64,000 bases of DNA from Hyphomicrobiales bacterium (lineage in GTDB: Bacteria > Pseudomonadota > Alphaproteobacteria > Rhizobiales > Rhodobiaceae). The translations under genes and the position numbers were made by a program. Below the pieces are notes generated by a model, which was not told the DNA's origin, did no database searches, and worked only from the letters and a program-made list of their open reading frames with translations. The stretch is taken from assembly GCA_002869065.1 (NCBI GenBank), contig PKTR01000004.1:1-64000 (forward strand). The letters are read 5' to 3'. Numbering within the stretch: position 1 is the first letter of the stretch; every line of letters begins with the position of its first letter. This document shows, piece after piece, positions 1 to 7,958 of this stretch.

Positions 1-472
1 CGGACATTCCGCCCATGCCGGACATGCCACCCATGCCGGACATTCCGCCCATGCCGCTCATGCCAGACATGCCACCCATGCCGGACATACCGCCCATGCC
101 GGACATGCCACCCATGCCGGACATTCCGCCCATGCCGGACATACCAGACATGCCACCCATGCCGGACATGCCACCCATGCCGGACATACCAGACATGCCG
201 CCCATGCCGGACATTCCGCTCTGGCCATAGGTCCACTGGGTGCAAACCCAGCCGCCGCCCTTACCGGCCATACCAGACATGCCGCCCATGCCGGACATGC
301 CGCTCATGCCACCCATGCCGGACATACCAGACATGCCACCCATGCCGGACATGCCACCCATACCGGCCATACCGGACATGCCGCCCATGCCGCCCATGCC
401 AGACATGCCACCCATACCGGACATGCCACCCATGCCGGACATACCAGACATGCCACCCATACCGGACATGCC
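1..472. repeat. Tandem 9/18-bp degenerate repeat encoding Gly-Met-X
   Basis: The plus strand reads as repeats of CCCATGCCGGACATGCC with single-base variants (CCA/CCG/CCT, GGC/GGA). The periodicity is 9 bp, often paired as 18 bp, interrupted once at about 214-262. It codes for the Gly-Met-X tract on the minus strand. Such a repeat is prone to slippage, so its length may vary between isolates and may be mis-assembled. Confidence 0.9.
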
Positions 473-562
473 CTGCTGGCTGGCGGCGATCGCCGGGATG
501 GCATAAGCCACCACGCCAGCAACGGCCGTCGCCAGAGCAGCCTTTTTAAAAGTCTTCAACAT
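1..562 (-). CDS. Secreted Gly-Met-(Ser/Gly/Ala) tripeptide-repeat protein, C-terminus beyond window
   Basis: Starts at an ATG preceded by GGAGGG and stays open to the left edge, so 187 codons are visible and the C-terminus is missing. Residues 1-27 form a signal peptide: a KTFKK basic end, an Ala/Val-rich core and an AIAA cleavage site. From residue 31 the chain is almost entirely Gly-Met-X triplets with X = Ser, Gly or rarely Ala, about 46 of them in view. One break at about residues 101-115 carries the motif WVCTQWTYGQS, with the only cysteine (107). Methionine is about one residue in three. I recognise no family. Met-rich export suggests copper or silver binding, or a glycine-rich structural coat; both are inference. 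The next gene upstream on the same strand also encodes a small secreted protein. Confidence 0.8.
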   Translation of the reverse strand, partial: MLKTFKKAALATAVAGVVAYAIPAIAASQQGMSGMGGMSGMSGMGGMSGMGGMSGMGGMGGMSGMAGMGGMSGMGGMSGMSGMGGMSGMSGMGGMSGMAGKGGGWVCTQWTYGQSGMSGMGGMSGMSGMGGMSGMGGMSGMSGMGGMSGMGGMSGMGGMSGMGGMSGMSGMGGMSGMGGMSGMGGMS

Positions 563-694
563 CCTTGTTTCCCTCCAAGAGAAAGCTGATCCGTTTCCAC
601 GAGGTCGAAACGAACCCGTTTTTGATCGCGACCCACGATCTTCAATGAAGTGCCGACTCCGTGCGGCCCCCCCACTGTTCGGCGCCGCCCCGGG

Positions 695-991
695 TTATTT
701 CGCGTGGAGCCCACGAATGTCGTAGGGCCCAGGCATCCCCGGACGCGTGAACGGCGTGTACCAGTTGCCCTGGTTGTCCAGAAAAACGAGGCTGTTCGGA
801 TAGGGCTTTTCGACCCCGCGCAGGGCATTTTCATACCAGGCGGCGGTTTTCTCGACCGTCGTGATGACGGGAGCGCCCTCCGGGCGGGCATTAGGTGTGA
901 CGCCGGCGATCGGATACTCGGCACTGGCAGTTGAAACCCCGACTGCTGCGACAGCAGCCAAAACCGAAATCCGCATCGCCAATCGCATCAT
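695..991 (-). CDS. Small secreted protein of unknown function
   Basis: 98 residues. Residues 1-25 form a signal peptide with an Ala/Val-rich core and a TASA cleavage site before EYPIAG, leaving a mature chain of about 73 residues. The mature part is Pro/Gly/Tyr-rich and ends in NWYTPFTRPGMPGPYDIRG and a few more residues; it contains no cysteine. Two adjacent ATGs (991 and 988) are possible starts with only a weak purine-rich site upstream. I do not recognise the family. It lies 132 bp upstream of, and on the same strand as, the Gly-Met-X repeat gene, so the two may share a transcript. Confidence 0.65.
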   Translation of the reverse strand: MMRLAMRISVLAAVAAVGVSTASAEYPIAGVTPNARPEGAPVITTVEKTAAWYENALRGVEKPYPNSLVFLDNQGNWYTPFTRPGMPGPYDIRGLHAK

Positions 992-1579
992 GACGCCCTG
1001 CCCTTTCCAATTTAGAAGGCTTCATCATCACATCCCAATCGGATCGATGACCACCTGTTGAAAGAGAGGTTACAGACAAAACCAGATCGCTGTGAAGGTG
1101 ATAATTATCTTATATTTCCGTAAGTTAGATGGAGCGCGACGCTACCAAACATGTCATAGTGTCATGCGAACCCATGCGCCGGAGATAAATCACTGAACAT
1201 CTTCGTTTTAACGCCTGCCAAATTGTCACTGAAACCGAGACAGTCCCACAAAATTCCTGCGACAATTTGACCAAAAACACCCTCGAAATTTGCCTTCAGG
1301 CAAGCGGCCCCTCGACCAGCCACACGACATAGAAAGACCACATAAAACTTGTAACTATTTGTTTTATTTCATACTTCTAAATCACATTCATCATCTCGAA
1401 TGTTGCGACGCAAGAAGTTCACACCCGCCGGACCGCTATCACACGCCGCAAACGACAAGCCGCAGAAAACTCACTCTTTTATGCGAATTTCGTCTCATTG
1501 AGCCCCCCGGCCCACAGCCGCCATCGGAACGCCGATTCGAGACCCCCAACTCGGCGCCGGCGGACCGCCCCGGCTGCAC
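992..1579. other. AT-richer non-coding stretch upstream of the secreted-protein pair
   Basis: No convincing gene was seen. Short open frames on both strands look like shadows, with no ribosome-binding site and an unusual composition. The stretch is clearly richer in A and T than its surroundings between about 1080 and 1400, as expected for promoters of the minus-strand secreted-protein genes. It contains a 9-bp inverted repeat, listed separately. Confidence 0.5.
1219..1269. promoter_or_regulatory. 9-bp inverted repeat, candidate operator
   Basis: CAAATTGTC at 1219-1227 is matched exactly by its reverse complement GACAATTTG at 1261-1269, with a 33-nt spacer. It lies about 230-280 bp upstream of the small secreted protein on the minus strand. 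Its role is unknown; regulator binding or DNA looping is inference. Confidence 0.3.
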
Positions 1580-1584
1580 AAAAA

Positions 1585-1611
1585 AACCGCGCTGCCATAG
1601 ACAGCGCGGTT
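1585..1611 (-). terminator. Rho-independent terminator of ssb
   Basis: Read on the minus strand, AACCGCGCTG and CAGCGCGGTT form a perfect 10-bp GC-rich stem with a 7-nt loop, followed by a run of T. It lies about 50 bp past the ssb stop codon. Confidence 0.85.
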
Positions 1612-1663
1612 CCTCAGACTTCAATACCGGCTCGTGCGAGCCAAATCACAGACCCCGTGGGAT

Positions 1664-2182
1664 CTAGAACGGAATTTCGTCGTCCATATCGTCCTGCCGC
1701 GAGGGACCGCCGCGTCCGCCGCCGCCGCCGGAACCCTGGTCCATCGGCCCGGAGCGACCGAAATCAGAGCCTCCGCCTCCGCCATATCCGCCGCCGCCGC
1801 CACCGAAGCCGCCGCCTTCCGAGCCACCGCTGCGCCCGTCGAGCATGGTCAGCGAGCTATTGAAGCCCTGCAGCACGATTTCAGTGGTCCAGCGCTTGTT
1901 GCCGGTCTGATCTTCCCATTCGCGGGTCTGCAGCTGGCCTTCGAGATAGACCTTCGAGCCCTTGCGCAGGTATTGCTCGGCAATCCGGCACAGGCCTTCG
2001 TTGAAGATCACCACACGGTGCCACTCGGTGCGCTCCCGGCGCTCGCCCGTATTCTTGTCGCGCCAGGACTCGCTGGTGGCGATGCGCAGATTGACGACGG
2101 GGCGTCCATCCTGCATCCGCTTGATTTCGGGATCGGCACCCAGATTGCCAATCAGAATGACTTTGTTGACGCTGCCGGCCAT
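1664..2182 (-). CDS. ssb: Single-stranded DNA-binding protein
   Basis: 172 residues starting [15 protein letters not shown], the conserved opening of bacterial SSB. The ATG is chosen because an AGGAG site precedes it; the longer in-frame extension looks non-coding. Residues 1-110 form the OB fold ([27 protein letters not shown]). Residues 115-165 form a Gly/Ser/Arg-rich flexible linker. The protein ends in DDMDDEIPF, the acidic tip that recruits replication and repair partners. It coats ssDNA in replication, recombination and SOS repair. An SOS box lies about 115 bp upstream and a terminator follows. Confidence 0.97.
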   Translation of the reverse strand: MAGSVNKVILIGNLGADPEIKRMQDGRPVVNLRIATSESWRDKNTGERRERTEWHRVVIFNEGLCRIAEQYLRKGSKVYLEGQLQTREWEDQTGNKRWTTEIVLQGFNSSLTMLDGRSGGSEGGGFGGGGGGYGGGGGSDFGRSGPMDQGSGGGGGRGGPSRQDDMDDEIPF

Positions 2183-2294
2183 GACGGCGCTCTCCTGTTC
2201 TTGCGAATGTGTCGGTTGCGCGCAGACTAGCCGTTCAGCACGCCCGCGTCTCGTCTGCCCGAAGATTTCCACAGGGGACCGCCTTCTGGACAAT

Positions 2295-2328
2295 GTTCTT
2301 TTTTTGTTCTATTTCACAAAAAAAGAAC
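2295..2328. promoter_or_regulatory. Alphaproteobacterial LexA (SOS) box within a 12-bp inverted repeat
   Basis: GTTC at 2295-2298 and GTTC at 2306-2309 are separated by exactly seven T, matching the alphaproteobacterial LexA consensus GTTC-N7-GTTC. The block GTTCTTTTTTTG (2295-2306) is also repeated as its reverse complement CAAAAAAAGAAC at 2317-2328. It sits upstream of ssb, as expected for an SOS-induced gene. The next gene in the other direction is the 3' end of the PilZ gene, with uvrA beyond it. Confidence 0.75.
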
Positions 2329-2363
2329 CCGCAAGACCGGGAATCAACTTTCGAGTTGTCCAA

Positions 2364-2377
2364 CCCAAACGTTTGGG
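2364..2377. promoter_or_regulatory. Perfect 14-bp palindrome CCCAAACGTTTGGG
   Basis: A perfect 14-bp palindrome in the 308-bp gap between ssb and the PilZ gene, 36 bp beyond the SOS repeat. The size and symmetry suit a dimeric regulator site. No regulator can be named. Confidence 0.35.
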
Positions 2378-2490
2378 CAGGCGCGCAGGCACATGCCGCG
2401 CGCAAGCTGGAGAACTCAACTATGCAGAAGGGAGAGAACGCCTCCTGACAGACCGCCTTGCAAGTGCCGGATGAACCGACACGGCGACCG

Positions 2491-2850
2491 TCAGCTGGAG
2501 AATTTGAACCGGGAAAGCCGCGGATCGGTGTCCGTCAACACATTGCGCGGAAGGCCATCGAATTCGATCCCGATTTCGCCATCCTTCTTCCAGCGCACAT
2601 GTGACTTGAAGATCAGATATTCGGACGGAATGAACAGATGGAACTGGTCGGGCACTTCGCTCGGATTGTCGATCTTGAGTCGCGCGCCGTCCTCGGACAG
2701 ATCGCGGATATAGCAGTCGAGCACGAACATGAAATTGCCGTACACCACCTTGGCCTGCTTAACGACCCGGCGGCGCGGTGAATTGCGCAGTTCCTCAGCC
2801 ATTTCCTGTATCCGCTTGCGGATCTGCTCTTGCCCCTGAGCGTTGTCCAT
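2491..2850 (-). CDS. PilZ domain protein
   Basis: 119 residues. The start MDNAQGQ was chosen over a longer in-frame extension because the extension is unlike coding sequence and a purine-rich GGGGACAAGG lies just upstream. After a short helix come the PilZ hallmarks: RRRVVK at about residues 27-32 and RDLSEDGARL at about 51-60, matching the RxxxR and (D/N)xSxxG c-di-GMP-binding motifs. It is therefore a likely c-di-GMP receptor, with no output domain visible. It lies between ssb and uvrA; the functional target is unknown. Confidence 0.88.
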   Translation of the reverse strand: MDNAQGQEQIRKRIQEMAEELRNSPRRRVVKQAKVVYGNFMFVLDCYIRDLSEDGARLKIDNPSEVPDQFHLFIPSEYLIFKSHVRWKKDGEIGIEFDGLPRNVLTDTDPRLSRFKFSS

Positions 2851-3101
2851 GCCTTGTCCCCGGTTCCCCAGTTTGTCCGAACCACCTGCTATAGCGGTGC
2901 CGATTATCACGTCCCACACGATGATGGGCGAGTTTGCCGCAATTGATTTAATTTTCCTTCAAGATGGGCACCGCGGCAGAGAAAAATCCCATTTGCCGTT
3001 GCCGAGAACCGGCTCGCGCCCCTATCTAGACGCGTGCAATCGGCACCTCCCAGCCACAGTCCACGATCGAGGCGCGCCCGTCGCCAGGAGAGTTCTCGAC
3101 C

Positions 3102-5963
3102 ATGTCCAGTAAGACGATCTCGATCCGCGGCGCGCGCGAGCACAATCTGAAAAACGTCGATCTAGAACTGCCGCGCGACAGCCTGATCGTGATGACCGGC
3201 CTGTCGGGCTCGGGCAAATCCTCGCTCGCCTTCGACACCATCTATGCGGAAGGGCAGCGCCGCTACGTCGAGTCCCTCTCGGCCTATGCCCGCCAGTTCC
3301 TCGAAATGATGCAGAAGCCGGACGTCGACCAGATCGATGGTCTCTCGCCCGCGATTTCAATCGAGCAGAAGACGACCTCGCGCAACCCGCGCTCGACGGT
3401 CGGCACCGTCACCGAGATCTACGATTACATGCGGCTTTTGTTCGCCCGCGTCGGCATTCCCTATTCGCCGGCGACCGGCCTGCCGATCGAAAGCCAGACC
3501 GTCAGCCAGATGGTCGACCGCATTCTCGCTTTGCCGGAAGGCACCCGACTCTACCTCAATGCCCCGATCGTGCGCGGCCGCAAGGGCGAGTTCCGCAAGG
3601 AACTGGCCGAACTGCAAAAGAAGGGCTTCCAGCGCCTCAAGGTCAACGGCACCTATTGCGAGATTGGCGAAGCCCCTACCCTCGACAAGAAGTTCAAGCA
3701 CGACATCGACGTCGTCGTCGACCGCATCGTCGTGCGACCGGACATGGCGACCCGGCTGGCGGATTCGCTGGAAACCGCGCTCGGCCTTGCCGACGGCATC
3801 GCCGTTGCCGAACTCGCCGACGAGGTCGACGAGACCGGCGGCCCGAAGCGCATCATGTTCTCGGAGAAATTCGCCTGCCCGGTCTCCGGCTTCACCATCG
3901 CCGAGATCGAGCCGCGCCTGTTTTCCTTCAACAACCCTTTCGGCGCCTGCCCGACCTGCGACGGGCTCGGCACGACGCTCGAATTCGAGGCCGACCTTGT
4001 GGTGCCGGACGCAGCCCTGTCGCTACGCGACGGCGCGGTGCTGCCCTGGGCGCGCACCGGCAACACCTCGCCCTATTACGCGCAGACGCTCGAAGCAATC
4101 GCCCGACACTTCAAACAGCCGATGACGAAACCCTGGCAGGATCTGCCCGAAGAGATGCGCGACTGCATCCTCTACGGCTCGAAGCGCCAGGACATCACCT
4201 TCGTCTATGATGACGGCGTGCGCCGCTATCAGACCTCGAAACCCTTCGAGGGCGTTATCGTCAACATCGAGCGGCGCTGGCGCGAGACCGAGTCCTCCTG
4301 GGTCCGTGAGGAACTGTCGCGCTACCAGTCCGACCACCCCTGCGACGCGTGCGGCGGCCACCGGCTGAAGCCCGAAGCACTCGCGGTCAAGATCGCCGAT
4401 CACCACATCGGCAACGTCGCACAGATGTCGATCCGCCAGGCAGCGCCCTGGTTCACCGATCTGCCCGACAAGCTGACCGACAAGCAGAACGAGATCGCCG
4501 GCCGGATCCTGAAGGAAATCCGCGAGCGCCTGACCTTCCTCAACGATGTCGGGCTCGAATATCTCACCCTGTCGCGCGCGTCCGGTACGCTGTCGGGCGG
4601 TGAAAGCCAGCGCATCCGCCTTGCCTCGCAGATCGGCTCCGGCCTGACCGGCGTGCTCTACGTGCTCGACGAACCGTCGATTGGTCTGCACCAGCGCGAC
4701 AACGACCGCCTGCTCGGCACGCTGCGCCATCTGCGCGACCTCGGCAACACGGTGATCGTCGTCGAGCATGACGAGGACGCCATCCGCACGGCAGACCATG
4801 TCGTCGACATCGGCCCCGGCGCCGGCATCCATGGCGGCGAGATCATCGCCGAGGGCACGCCGGCCGACGTCATGTCGAATCCGAATTCCCTGACCGGACA
4901 ATATCTTTCCGGCACCCGTGCCATTCCGATCCCGGCCAAGCGGCGCAAGCCGTCGAAAACCAAGCGGCTCAAGGTCGTCGGCGCACGTGGCAACAATCTT
5001 CAGGATATCACCGCCGATATCCCGCTCGGCGTCTTCACCTCAGTGACCGGCGTCTCCGGCGGCGGCAAGTCGACCTTCCTCATCGACACCCTCTACAAGG
5101 CCGCCGCGCGGCGCATCTCCGGCTCGCGCGAACAACCCGCCGCCCACGACCGGATCGACGGGCTCGAGTTCCTCGACAAGGTCATCGACATCGACCAGTC
5201 GCCGATCGGCCGCACGCCGCGCTCCAACCCTGCGACCTATACCGGCGCCTTCACGCCGATCCGGGAATGGTTCGCGGGCCTGCCGGAAGCCAAGGCGCGC
5301 GGCTACGCGCCCGGCCGTTTCTCCTTCAACGTCAAGGGCGGCCGTTGCGAGGCGTGTCAGGGCGACGGCGTCATCAAGATCGAAATGCACTTCCTGCCGG
5401 ATGTCTACGTGACCTGCGACGTCTGCCAGGGCCGCCGCTACAACCGCGAAACGCTCGAAGTGCTGTTCAAGGGGAAATCGATCGCCGACGTGCTCGATAT
5501 GACGGTCGAGGAAGGCGCCGCCTTCTTCTCCGCCGTGCCGGCCGTGCGCGACAAGCTCGAGACCCTGTCGCGCGTCGGTCTCGGCTATATCCATGTCGGC
5601 CAGCAGGCCACCACCTTGTCGGGCGGCGAAGCGCAGCGCGTCAAGCTCGCCAAGGAACTGTCGCGGCGCGCCACCGGACGTACGCTCTACATCCTCGATG
5701 AACCGACCACGGGGCTCCATTTCGCCGACGTGGAAAAGCTGCTCGAAGTGCTGCACGAGCTGGTCGAACAGGGCAACACGGTGGTCGTCATCGAGCACAA
5801 TCTCGAAGTCATCAAAACGGCCGACTGGATCGTCGATCTCGGCCCCGAAGGTGGCGACGGCGGTGGCCGCGTCGTCGCGACGGGAACCCCGGAAGAGGTC
5901 GCCGTGTGCGACGAGAGCTATACAGGGCGCTACCTGAAGCCGCTGCTCAAGCCGCGCAAATAA
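3102..5963 (+). CDS. uvrA: Excinuclease ABC subunit A
   Basis: 953 residues, the usual UvrA length. The first ATPase half has Walker [10 protein letters not shown] (about residue 33), the zinc ligands [21 protein letters not shown] and the ABC signature [12 protein letters not shown]. The second half has Walker [10 protein letters not shown], the zinc module [16 protein letters not shown] and [15 protein letters not shown] with [13 protein letters not shown]. UvrA dimers recognise bulky DNA lesions and load UvrB in nucleotide excision repair. AGGAGAG lies 7 bp before the ATG. uvrA is commonly LexA-controlled, but no GTTC-N7-GTTC box was found directly upstream; the nearest is the one at ssb. 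Confidence 0.98.
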   Translation: MSSKTISIRGAREHNLKNVDLELPRDSLIVMTGLSGSGKSSLAFDTIYAEGQRRYVESLSAYARQFLEMMQKPDVDQIDGLSPAISIEQKTTSRNPRSTVGTVTEIYDYMRLLFARVGIPYSPATGLPIESQTVSQMVDRILALPEGTRLYLNAPIVRGRKGEFRKELAELQKKGFQRLKVNGTYCEIGEAPTLDKKFKHDIDVVVDRIVVRPDMATRLADSLETALGLADGIAVAELADEVDETGGPKRIMFSEKFACPVSGFTIAEIEPRLFSFNNPFGACPTCDGLGTTLEFEADLVVPDAALSLRDGAVLPWARTGNTSPYYAQTLEAIARHFKQPMTKPWQDLPEEMRDCILYGSKRQDITFVYDDGVRRYQTSKPFEGVIVNIERRWRETESSWVREELSRYQSDHPCDACGGHRLKPEALAVKIADHHIGNVAQMSIRQAAPWFTDLPDKLTDKQNEIAGRILKEIRERLTFLNDVGLEYLTLSRASGTLSGGESQRIRLASQIGSGLTGVLYVLDEPSIGLHQRDNDRLLGTLRHLRDLGNTVIVVEHDEDAIRTADHVVDIGPGAGIHGGEIIAEGTPADVMSNPNSLTGQYLSGTRAIPIPAKRRKPSKTKRLKVVGARGNNLQDITADIPLGVFTSVTGVSGGGKSTFLIDTLYKAAARRISGSREQPAAHDRIDGLEFLDKVIDIDQSPIGRTPRSNPATYTGAFTPIREWFAGLPEAKARGYAPGRFSFNVKGGRCEACQGDGVIKIEMHFLPDVYVTCDVCQGRRYNRETLEVLFKGKSIADVLDMTVEEGAAFFSAVPAVRDKLETLSRVGLGYIHVGQQATTLSGGEAQRVKLAKELSRRATGRTLYILDEPTTGLHFADVEKLLEVLHELVEQGNTVVVIEHNLEVIKTADWIVDLGPEGGDGGGRVVATGTPEEVAVCDESYTGRYLKPLLKPRK

Positions 5964-6263
5964 AGCCTGTCAGGACTTCCCTAACGGCACGCACCAGCGG
6001 CGCGACCGAGGCGCCGCTGCCGCTTCTGTGCGCTTGATGAATATCGCAGCGCACAAATGCTCAGTTTTTGGGCGGTCGTGTCTAAATTGTGACAAGCCGT
6101 TAATTCGATTGCAATAATCCCTGACTAAAATGCATCACAGCTATGCAATTTCGCATCTGCACAACGCCGATCAAATCGCCTAGCTATGCGTTATCGGCAC
6201 TGGCGAGCCAACGCCAGCCCGAAGCAATTCAAAAATCTGAGACCCTGTTTCTAGGTGACCGAA
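5964..6263. other. Non-coding gap between uvrA and the DUF1127 gene
   Basis: No gene seen. A GC-rich hairpin lies just after uvrA, then an AT-richer tract (about 6060-6180) that probably carries the promoter of the small DUF1127 gene. No known riboswitch or tRNA was recognised. Confidence 0.5.
5996..6018 (+). terminator. GC-rich hairpin after uvrA, no U tract
   Basis: AGCGGCGC and GCGCCGCT form a perfect 8-bp stem with a 7-nt loop, 33 bp past the uvrA stop. No T run follows, so it may be an mRNA 3' stabiliser or a weak terminator rather than a classical one. Confidence 0.4.
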
Positions 6264-6413
6264 ATGTTTGACAACATGGTTCGCAATTATCGTTCGTGGC
6301 GGAAATATCGCGCCACCTACACCGAGTTGATGCGTCTGTCTTCCGACGAACTCAAAGACATTGGCCTGCAGCGCGGTGATATCCCGTTTGCTGCCCGTCG
6401 CGCCTCGCGCTGA
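6264..6413 (+). CDS. DUF1127 (YjiS-like) small arginine-rich protein
   Basis: 49 residues, starting MFDNMVRNYRSWRKYR and continuing through ELMRLSSDELKDIGLQRGD. This is the DUF1127 pattern: a short basic helix followed by a turn ending in LxDIGLxR. An upstream AT-rich promoter-like region and a strong terminator 50 bp downstream show an independent short transcript. DUF1127 proteins are widespread in alphaproteobacteria. Some have been linked to RNA metabolism, phosphate and carbon homeostasis or stress; the role here is not shown by the sequence. Confidence 0.9.
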   Translation: MFDNMVRNYRSWRKYRATYTELMRLSSDELKDIGLQRGDIPFAARRASR

Positions 6414-6462
6414 CGTGGCCGCCATCATAACGTCGGCAACCTCTCCCAGTTCCGACGTCTGA

Positions 6463-6499
6463 AACGCCCGCCGACTCTCCCCCCCACGGCGGGCGTTTT
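6463..6499 (+). terminator. Rho-independent terminator of the DUF1127 gene, possibly bidirectional
   Basis: AAACGCCCGCCG (6462-6473) pairs with CGGCGGGCGTTT (6487-6498) and is followed by T. It lies between convergent genes (DUF1127 and yceD). On the minus strand the stem is followed by TTT only, so termination of yceD is less sure. Confidence 0.85.
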
Positions 6500-6583
6500 G
6501 CATTTTCAGCACTGCTGGAAATGTCGGAGCCGCGCCTTCCCGGCAAAACGGCTCCCCTTGAACGGCGGCGCTTCTGACCCGCT

Positions 6584-7126
6584 TCAGTTCTCGTCCGCTT
6601 TCCCGACCTTGTCGCGCAACATGGCAAACGGCGAGTCGTCCTCGTCGTCTCCATCGTTTGGCACCTCGAACGCCACGCCGGGCGCCCGCGGATAGGGATC
6701 GAGGCCGAGCGCGAAAAACTCCGCCGCAATCGCCCCAAGGTCGAGCTTGCGGCTCTCCAGCTCTTCCGGCGGATCTTCGCCGAGCGGATCGACATCCACC
6801 TCAAGCGCCTGCTGATAGGCGACGAGCGCGGCGGCCGGCAAATAGCGCTGATCGACCTCCTCATGCACCGTCTTGGTGACCGGCTCCAGCGTAACGACGC
6901 AGGTCTGTACGACTGTCGCGTCGACGGCGCCGATAACCGTCGCCCCGTCCTTGCGGTAAGGCCGAAGCTGGAACTCCGCAGTCAGACTCTCGACCGCCGG
7001 AATATCGCAGAGCTTCGCAAGCGCGGCGCACTCCTCCTCCGTCGCGGAGAACCGGACAATCGTGCCCTCACCGGACAGCGTATCCACATCGAAAATGTGG
7101 CTGAGCGGGTTTTCGACATCGGTCAT
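6584..7126 (-). CDS. yceD: YceD/DUF177 family protein
   Basis: 180 residues. The start MTDVENPLSHIFDV overlaps the stop of the upstream gene by 4 bp (ATGA), which supports it over a longer frame. The core VVQTCVVTLEPVTKTVHEEVDQRYLP matches DUF177, though the cysteine/valine pattern is the diverged alphaproteobacterial form. An acidic tail (NDGDDEDDS) precedes the C-terminus. In E. coli and plants the family affects 23S rRNA accumulation or processing, often next to rpmF. Here it is co-transcribed with the bc1 chaperone gene. Confidence 0.85.
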   Translation of the reverse strand: MTDVENPLSHIFDVDTLSGEGTIVRFSATEEECAALAKLCDIPAVESLTAEFQLRPYRKDGATVIGAVDATVVQTCVVTLEPVTKTVHEEVDQRYLPAAALVAYQQALEVDVDPLGEDPPEELESRKLDLGAIAAEFFALGLDPYPRAPGVAFEVPNDGDDEDDSPFAMLRDKVGKADEN

Positions 7127-7680
7127 GACGAAGCATCCTGCTTGAAAAATGCAGCGGGATTCGGCCACACGACCTCACCCGCGATAACGGTTTCACTCGG
7201 CATATCGGCCAAAACCGCGGCGGCTGCGCGCACATAGCCGGCGAGTCCTTTCGCCGGCGCGCTCGCGTTCTCCGCGTCAGGCCAGATATTGCGTTTGAGC
7301 GCAGCTACAAGGTCTTCGTCGCCGTCCGTGGCAAGCCCCGCCTCGTAGGCCTTGACCCGGCCGTAGAAGGCGTCGGCCATCTTGCGCACCTTTTTCGGCA
7401 CCGACAGGTCGCCGACACCCATTTCCCGCAGGCTGCGATCCATGTCGGAAAAGAACGTCTCCGAGACGTTCCGCGCGCACTCCCGCGCCGTCGCATCGCC
7501 GTCCTTCAGCCGCTCGATAACCAGCGCCAGATGCAGCACGATCATGTCAAATCGACCATCGACGGTATCGGCGACGGCAAAATCGAGATAGAACGCCGGC
7601 TGCCGCGCCTGCGCCACGATCGATGCGTAAAGGGAGTCGGCCGTCGGATCGCCACGGCGTTTGAACAGACTGAAGATCAT
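7123..7680 (-). CDS. Ubiquinol-cytochrome c chaperone family protein (Cbp3-like)
   Basis: 185 residues starting MIFSLFKRRGD. The family hallmarks are visible: a helix-rich domain with YASIVAQARQPAFYLDFAVADTVDGRFDMIVLHLALVIERL and DMDRSLREMGVGDLSVPKKVRKMADAFYGR (each recognised in part). This is the bacterial relative of mitochondrial Cbp3, which aids cytochrome b synthesis and cytochrome bc1 assembly. The gene overlaps yceD and diverges from bamE. The longer upstream frame crosses the promoter region and was not used. Confidence 0.92.
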   Translation of the reverse strand: MIFSLFKRRGDPTADSLYASIVAQARQPAFYLDFAVADTVDGRFDMIVLHLALVIERLKDGDATARECARNVSETFFSDMDRSLREMGVGDLSVPKKVRKMADAFYGRVKAYEAGLATDGDEDLVAALKRNIWPDAENASAPAKGLAGYVRAAAAVLADMPSETVIAGEVVWPNPAAFFKQDASS

Positions 7681-7766
7681 CCGTCCCGTCCAGGGTTCTG
7701 CTACTGAGGTGTTGCGTCGAGACCTAACGCAAGTTAGGTCATTGATCGAGAGGAAATCCACCTGGA

Positions 7767-7870
7767 GCGTGTCGCCCCAAAAGTGGATACCGGTTTTGGG
7801 CTAAAGACACGCGGCTAGACATTCGAAGTGTGTCGCCCAAAAGTGGATGCTGGGTTTGGGACAACGACAC
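7767..7870. repeat. Two tandem copies of an interspersed palindromic element
   Basis: Copy 1 (7767-7812) is bounded by GCGTGTC and GACACGC and contains CCCAAAAGTGGAT and CCGGTTTTGGG. Copy 2 (7830-7870) repeats GTGTCGCCCAAAAGTGGAT, then GGGTTTGGG and CGACAC. Each copy is an imperfect palindrome with ends GTGTCG/CGACAC and inner arms CCCAAAA/TTTTGGG. They resemble the AAGTGG...CCGGTTTT short interspersed elements I recall from many Rhizobiales intergenic regions. They lie between the divergent bc1-chaperone and bamE genes, so they overlap their promoters. Confidence 0.7.
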
Positions 7871-7958
7871 CGGACTAAACAAAGAGATAGAGCATGTCGC
7901 ATGAACCCGAACAGGCGCGACATCCTCTAATGCACGTTTCGGCCGGAGGAGGCCAGAT

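Noticed and set aside
15-506. Plus-strand frames rich in Met-Pro-Asp/Pro
   Set aside because: They are the reverse-strand reading of the Gly-Met-X repeat. Only the minus-strand frame has a signal peptide and a ribosome site.
1290-1667. A possible 125-residue plus-strand gene in the AT-rich gap
   Set aside because: No ribosome site, an odd composition, and its end runs through the ssb terminator into the ssb stop codon.
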